From: Betaproteobacteria bacterium
Lineage (GTDB): Bacteria; Pseudomonadota; Gammaproteobacteria; Burkholderiales; Burkholderiaceae_C
Length of the DNA stretch: 26,850 bases
NCBI GenBank assembly: GCA_025354965.1
Contig: JANXLW010000382.1
Span: forward strand, 1 to 26,850
Direction: 5' to 3'
Below are positions 22,671 through 26,850 of the stretch, piece after piece. The position numbers and the translations under genes are program-made. The notes under the pieces are model-generated. The model had not been told where the DNA came from. It was given only the letters and a program-made list of their open reading frames with translations, and ran no database searches. How positions within the stretch are numbered: position 1 is the stretch's first letter; every line of letters starts with the position of its first letter.

Positions 22671-24131
22671 TCAGGCAGTACCACCCACCGTCAGACCGTC
22701 GATTCGCAAGGTTGGTTGACCCACACCCACCGGTACGCTCTGGCCTTCCTTGCCACAGGTGCCCACACCGCTGTCAAGCTTCATGTCATTGCCCACCATG
22801 CTGACGCGCTTCAGGCACTCGGGCCCGCTGCCGACCAGGGTGGCGCCTTTCACCGGATACAAAATCTTGCCGCTTTCCACCCAGAATGCCTGGCTGGCGG
22901 AAAACACAAACTTGCCGGAGGTGATGTCCACCTGGCCGCCGCCAAAGTTGGTTGCATACAAGCCTCTTTTGATGCTGGCGACAATTTCGTCGGGCGCTTT
23001 GTCACCGGCCAGCATGTAGGTATTGGTCATGCGCGGCATCGGGACATGGGCGTAGCTTTCACGCCGACCGTTGCCCGTCGGTTTGACGCCCATCAGGCGT
23101 GCGTTCATGGCGTCCTGGATATAGCCCTTCAAAATGCCGTCCTCGATCAGCACATTGCGTTGACTGGTATTGCCTTCGTCATCCACATTGAGTGAGCCAC
23201 GGCGGTCGGCAATCGTTCCATCATCAAGCACCGTGACGCCTTTGGCGGCCACACGCTGGCCAACACGGCCAGCAAATGCACTTGAACCCTTGCGGTTGAA
23301 GTCGCCCTCCAGCCCGTGACCAATGGCTTCGTGCAACAAAATTCCGGGCCAGCCAGGGCCCAGTACTACCGTCATTTCACCGGCGGGTGCAGCCCGTGCT
23401 TCCAGATTGGTCAGCGCCGCCTTGACTGCCTCGTCAACGTATTGCGTGACCATGGCATCATCAAAGTAAGCCAGCCCGAAGCGGCCACCGCCGCCGGCCG
23501 ATCCCATTTCGCGCCGACCTTTGTGTTCAGCAATCACCGTCACAGACAAGCGTACCAGCGGGCGTACGTCCGCAGCCAGCGTGCCGTCGGCGCGCGCCAC
23601 CAGCACGACGTCGTATTCACTTGCCAAACCGGCCATGACTTGTGCTACTCGCGGGTCTTTGGCACGGGCTGCCTTCTCCACTTGGTCCAGCAATTTGACC
23701 TTGGCCGTGCTGTCCAGCGTGGCAATCGGGTCCACACCGAGATACAGAGAGCGCGACTCGGCAATCATCTTTTTGGGGACGCGAGTTCGCGCGGCTTGCG
23801 CTGCTGTCGAAATGGTTCGCACTGTGCGGGCCGCATCCAAAAGCGAAACCTCAGAGATATCGTCCGAGTACGCAAATGCGGTTTTTTCGCCACTGACAGC
23901 TCGCACGCCAACACCCTGGTCGATGCTGAAGGAACCGGTTTTGACAATGCCTTCTTCCAGACTCCAGCCTTCCGAGCGGGTGTACTGGAAATACAGGTCG
24001 GCCTCGTCAACCTTGTGCGCCTTGATTTCATTTAGAGCGCGAGACAAGTGGGATTCGTCCAGCCCAAACGGGTCAAGCAGCAGGGACTTGGCAATAGCCA
24101 GGCGTTCAAGAGTAGGTTCGCGAGAGATCAT
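22671..24131 (-). CDS. tldD: Metalloprotease TldD
   Basis: A 486-residue member of the TldD/PmbA (U62) family. The zinc-binding motif HEAIGHGLEGD is at 267-277 (HExxxH, the TldD subunit hallmark). Other family segments are GVGVRAVSGEKTAFAYSDDIS, NVLIEDGILKGYIQDAMNARLMG and, near the C-terminus, SMVGNDMKLDSGVGTCGKEGQSVPVGVGQP. TldD with TldE (PmbA) forms a cytoplasmic protease that degrades unfolded peptides and matures microcin B17 and CcdA in E. coli. The tldE gene is not in the window. It starts 9 bp after the rodA stop, so both are probably on one mRNA. Confidence 0.96.
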   Translation of the reverse strand: MISREPTLERLAIAKSLLLDPFGLDESHLSRALNEIKAHKVDEADLYFQYTRSEGWSLEEGIVKTGSFSIDQGVGVRAVSGEKTAFAYSDDISEVSLLDAARTVRTISTAAQAARTRVPKKMIAESRSLYLGVDPIATLDSTAKVKLLDQVEKAARAKDPRVAQVMAGLASEYDVVLVARADGTLAADVRPLVRLSVTVIAEHKGRREMGSAGGGGRFGLAYFDDAMVTQYVDEAVKAALTNLEARAAPAGEMTVVLGPGWPGILLHEAIGHGLEGDFNRKGSSAFAGRVGQRVAAKGVTVLDDGTIADRRGSLNVDDEGNTSQRNVLIEDGILKGYIQDAMNARLMGVKPTGNGRRESYAHVPMPRMTNTYMLAGDKAPDEIVASIKRGLYATNFGGGQVDITSGKFVFSASQAFWVESGKILYPVKGATLVGSGPECLKRVSMVGNDMKLDSGVGTCGKEGQSVPVGVGQPTLRIDGLTVGGTA

Positions 24132-24140
24132 CGGCTGATT

Positions 24141-25295
24141 TTACGACTGCACCAGCCGTTTTGACTTGGCGATCGACATCAGAATCCCCAAACCCATGCC
24201 CAGCGTGACCATGGCTGTGCCGCCGTAGCTGATGAACGGCAGCGGCACGCCCACCACCGGCAAAATGCCGCTGACCATGCCCATATTGACAAAGGCATAG
24301 GTGAAAAAAATCAAGGTGATGCTGCCCGCCAGCAACCTTGAGAACAGCGTCGGCGCTTCCAGGGCAATGGCCAGGCCACGCAGGATCAGAAAGCCAAAAC
24401 CAGCAATCAACAGCAGGTTTCCAAACAGACCGAATTCTTCAGAAAACGCAGCAAAAATAAAGTCGGTCGTGCGCTCGGGAATGAATTCCAGATGTGTTTG
24501 CGTGCCTTGCATAAAACCCTTGCCCCAAAAACCACCCGAGCCAATCGCAATCATGCCTTGAATGATGTGGAATCCTTTTCCCAGTGGATCACGGGTGGGA
24601 TCCAGCAGAGTGCAGATACGCTGTTGCTGGTAATCGTGCATCACCGGCCAGCGTACACCGTCAGCACACAGTTGTGGCTCAAAACCTACTATCAGCGCCA
24701 CCGCCAGCACCCCCAGCAGTACTGGCGGCGCAATCCACTTCCAGGACAGGCCGGCGAAAAAAATAATGCTCATACCAGCCGACAGCACCAGAATTGCTGT
24801 ACCCAGATCAGGCTGGCGCACGATCAAGGCGATGGGTATAACCAGCAAAACCCCAGCCACAGCAAAGTCCAGCGGTCGCAGCTGACCTTCCCGTTTCTGG
24901 AACCACCAGGCCAGCGTCAAAGGTACTGCGATCTTCAGGATTTCACTAGGCTGAATGGTGACACCCACATTGAGCCAGCGCCGTGCCCCTTTTTTGGTAA
25001 CTCCAAAGACGGCTACGGCAATCAGCAGCGTCACGCCCACTACATAGAGCGGTACCGCCAGTGTCATCAACCGCTGCGGCGGAATCTGCGCCACGACGAA
25101 CAAAATGGCACCAGCCAACAACATATTGCGCCCATGATCCTCAAACCGACTACCTTGATCGAAACCTGATGAATACATGGTCAGCAAACCGGCGCAGGCA
25201 AGTAAAAATACGCCAAACGCCAACGGACCGTCAAAGCCGCGAAACCATGGCGTCACACGGTGCCAGAGCGAGGGGTTTTTAAATGTTGCTGACAT
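24141..25295 (-). CDS. rodA: Rod shape-determining peptidoglycan glycosyltransferase RodA
   Basis: A 384-residue SEDS-family polymerase with about ten transmembrane helices. The catalytic aspartate position is D278 in LEFIPERTTDFIF, and other family marks are GARRWLNVGVTIQPSEILKIAVPL, RQPDLGTAI and the C-terminal GVPLPFISYGGTAMV. RodA polymerises glycan strands from lipid II in the elongasome with PBP2. In many relatives it follows mreBCD-mrdA; here the upstream neighbour is a divergent gene, so the cluster is split. ATG 25295 has no Shine-Dalgarno, but GATAAT (25307-25302) ends 6 nt before it, suggesting a leaderless mRNA. Downstream tldD is 9 bp away. Confidence 0.96.
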   Translation of the reverse strand: MSATFKNPSLWHRVTPWFRGFDGPLAFGVFLLACAGLLTMYSSGFDQGSRFEDHGRNMLLAGAILFVVAQIPPQRLMTLAVPLYVVGVTLLIAVAVFGVTKKGARRWLNVGVTIQPSEILKIAVPLTLAWWFQKREGQLRPLDFAVAGVLLVIPIALIVRQPDLGTAILVLSAGMSIIFFAGLSWKWIAPPVLLGVLAVALIVGFEPQLCADGVRWPVMHDYQQQRICTLLDPTRDPLGKGFHIIQGMIAIGSGGFWGKGFMQGTQTHLEFIPERTTDFIFAAFSEEFGLFGNLLLIAGFGFLILRGLAIALEAPTLFSRLLAGSITLIFFTYAFVNMGMVSGILPVVGVPLPFISYGGTAMVTLGMGLGILMSIAKSKRLVQS

Positions 25296-25335
25296 GACGA
25301 CATTATCCTTTGCCAGACGCTACTATGATGCCGTC

Positions 25336-25932
25336 ATGCTGGCTCTGAACCCGACGACCCACCTGCTTTACTTGCATGGCTTTCGCTCTTCACCGCAATC
25401 CAACAAGGCTCGCAGCATGGCGCAACACATGGCTACGCGGCATCCGGACGTGACCTGGTGGTGCCCGCAATTGCCACCGTCTCCGCGCGACGCGATGGCG
25501 CAGTTGATAACAGGCATTGCAAACTGGCCGCACAAAACGATGGCAGTGGTCGGTTCGTCGCTGGGCGGGTTTTATGCGACCTGGGTGGCCGAGCAAACCG
25601 GCTGCAAAGCAGTACTCCTCAACCCGGCAGTGGACCCGGCGCGTGACTTGGCGAGACACATAGGTTAACAAACCTACTGGCATGATCCACAACAACGCTT
25701 TTTCTTTCTGAGCGAATATGTCCAGGAGCTGCGCGACCTGACGCTACCGGGCTTGACGCAAGCCGATCGCTACCTGAGCGTCATCGCCAAGGGTGACGAG
25801 TTGCTGGACTGGCGCGAAATGCAAGCCCGCTACGCCGATACCCAGCTCCGTTTGCAGGAAGGCGGTGATCACGCCCTCACCGATTTCAGCCTGCATCTGC
25901 CAGCAATCATGGCGTTCCTGGCGCTGGAGTAG
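25336..25932 (+). pseudogene. YqiA-like alpha/beta-hydrolase esterase broken by an in-frame stop
   Basis: From ATG 25336 the frame reads MLALNPTTHLLYLHGFRSSP and has the nucleophile motif GSSLGG (S75), as in the YqiA/UPF0227 esterase family. After 110 codons it meets TAA at 25666-25668. The same frame then continues without interruption for 87 codons (QTYWHDPQQRFFF) to TAG at 25930-25932, with the expected Asp (AKGDELLDW) and His (GGDHALTDF) of the triad. A single base change, for example GAA to TAA, would explain it. The truncated product keeps the serine but lacks the other two catalytic residues. It could be a recent nonsense mutation or a sequencing error. An ATG at 25294 is an alternative start. 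TATGAT ends 6 nt before 25336. Confidence 0.85.
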
Positions 25933-25949
25933 TGATCGGCAGCGGCCAG

Positions 25950-26849
25950 TCAAGGCTTTGTAAGCTGAGGTTGGCTCGCGAATCCGCTCATGTACCTGAC
26001 TGCGTCGCCAATCGTTTCGCGCCAGACCGACCATTCATGGTCCCCGTCGACCACCCGGAATTGAACGAACTTCGGTTGATACTCGAACAATTTCTGAAAC
26101 AGTAGCGCCGACTGATAGGCGATAGAAAACGTGTCGTGATCACCACTGTTGATGTACAGGGGAACAACAATTTTTCTGCTTTTGTAGGACTCCCAACTGG
26201 CCGTGTAGTTGAGCCGATCCCACGACGCCTGGTCAAACTTTCCATCTTTTTGAAAAGGCGCAACGCGCATGGCAGACGAATGCGAGGGCGGCGTGGGACT
26301 GTAGATGGCGGGACTCAATGCAGCGCCGGCAATAAACAGCTCGGGATATCTGAAGACCGCGCTCACCGTCCCGAAGCCACCAGCGGAAAGGCCTGCAATC
26401 ATGCGGCCTTCGCGCGCATTGATGGTTCGAAAAGTGGTGTCAATATGCGGGATGAGTTCCCTGACAAGTGCGGTCTCCGCCTTGTCCTTGTTGCCGTCAA
26501 CCCACCACGTCGTGCCGCCGCCCGGCATGACGATGATGGAAGGTTGTACTTTTGCCTCCCATATCAAGGCATCCATCGTTGCCTGCACACGGCCGTTGAC
26601 CAGCCATTCGTTTTCATCGCCACCATTGCCGTGCAGCAAAAAAAGAACCGAGTAACGAAGGCGACCGCTTTCATAGCCGTCAGGCAAATAAATGGTGTAT
26701 CTATAGTCCGCATTCATCGCCTTGGAGCCAAACGACCTCAGCGTTACTTCTCCGGCCATCGCAAGTGGCGCGGCGATGGCAATGAGCGCCAATAAAAGCC
26801 AGCCCAACAGGATGCGGGCAGTTGAGCCTGGCAATGCGGTCTTCCTCAT
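25950..26849 (-). CDS. Secreted alpha/beta-hydrolase esterase (esterase D/feruloyl esterase type)
   Basis: A 299-residue protein with a signal peptide: basic MRKTALPGSTAR, a hydrophobic core (13-28), and a probable cleavage after AMA at about residue 32. The mature part is a putative-esterase-fold hydrolase with the oxyanion-side LFLLHGNGGDENEW, the nucleophile elbow GLSAGG (S155), an acid in SGDHDTF (D237 or D239) and H271 in DGDHEWSVW. It should act on esters in the periplasm or outside; the substrate is not evident. The ATG is one base from the window edge, so an upstream start cannot be excluded, but the signal peptide supports this one. It converges on the yqiA-like pseudogene with a 17-bp gap. 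Confidence 0.85.
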   Translation of the reverse strand: MRKTALPGSTARILLGWLLLALIAIAAPLAMAGEVTLRSFGSKAMNADYRYTIYLPDGYESGRLRYSVLFLLHGNGGDENEWLVNGRVQATMDALIWEAKVQPSIIVMPGGGTTWWVDGNKDKAETALVRELIPHIDTTFRTINAREGRMIAGLSAGGFGTVSAVFRYPELFIAGAALSPAIYSPTPPSHSSAMRVAPFQKDGKFDQASWDRLNYTASWESYKSRKIVVPLYINSGDHDTFSIAYQSALLFQKLFEYQPKFVQFRVVDGDHEWSVWRETIGDAVRYMSGFASQPQLTKP

Positions 26850-26850
26850 G

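Overview
The window carries core-genome genes of a betaproteobacterium. Gene content and order (rplM-rpsI next to a DUF6776-like gene, a bactofilin and erpA; ffh divergent from ypjD; pilS-pilR-ampD; accB-accC-prmA-DUF3426; a lysine/alanine-rich H1-like protein ending in a NPQAAWPFPT-type tail) fit Burkholderiales, most likely Comamonadaceae near Rhodoferax/Polaromonas. That placement is inference from family knowledge; no search was run. I see no insertion sequence, prophage, CRISPR array, rRNA or tRNA.

Layout. Positions 1-2266 (minus strand): rplM-rpsI with a good promoter and a hairpin leader, then a DUF6776-like membrane protein, a bactofilin and the start of erpA. A 457-bp gap with several stem-loops separates these from ffh (minus, to 4088). 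From 4166 to 8939 (plus) runs a compact five-gene set: ypjD, a small PP0621-like zinc-ribbon-type protein, the PilS/PilR two-component pair and ampD. From 9130 to 13340 lie nrdA and nrdB (class Ia ribonucleotide reductase) behind a pair of NrdR boxes, with a possible 41-codon ORF between them. An H1-like protein with a strong terminator follows. From 18537 down to 14027 (minus) run accB, accC, prmA, a DUF3426 zinc-ribbon membrane protein and a PfkB-family kinase. A small TlpA-like thioredoxin and a conserved protein of unknown function (minus, 19861-18705) are divergent from mpl (plus, 19917-21302). Then rodA, tldD and aroG lie on the minus strand (25295-21310). At the right edge are a yqiA-like esterase gene broken by an in-frame stop and a secreted esterase.

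The most interesting signal is in the tldD-aroG gap. A 22-codon ORF on the minus strand encodes a peptide with nine aromatic residues (FFF, Y, F, W, F and a final F among them). A strong intrinsic terminator with a U7 tract follows, before the aroG ribosome binding site. A segment near the end of the leader ORF can pair with the 5' arm of the terminator. This has the layout of a ribosome-mediated transcription attenuator, here controlling DAHP synthase, the first step of aromatic amino acid synthesis.

Other points worth a look: two NrdR boxes 32 bp apart, one overlapping the nrdA -10; several genes (ypjD, mpl, rodA, yqiA and possibly the aroG leader) whose -10-like hexamer sits 6-7 nt before the ATG with no Shine-Dalgarno, suggesting leaderless mRNAs; and a nested inverted repeat upstream of accB. 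Peptidoglycan is a recurring theme (ampD, mpl, rodA, bactofilin), but these genes are not one operon.
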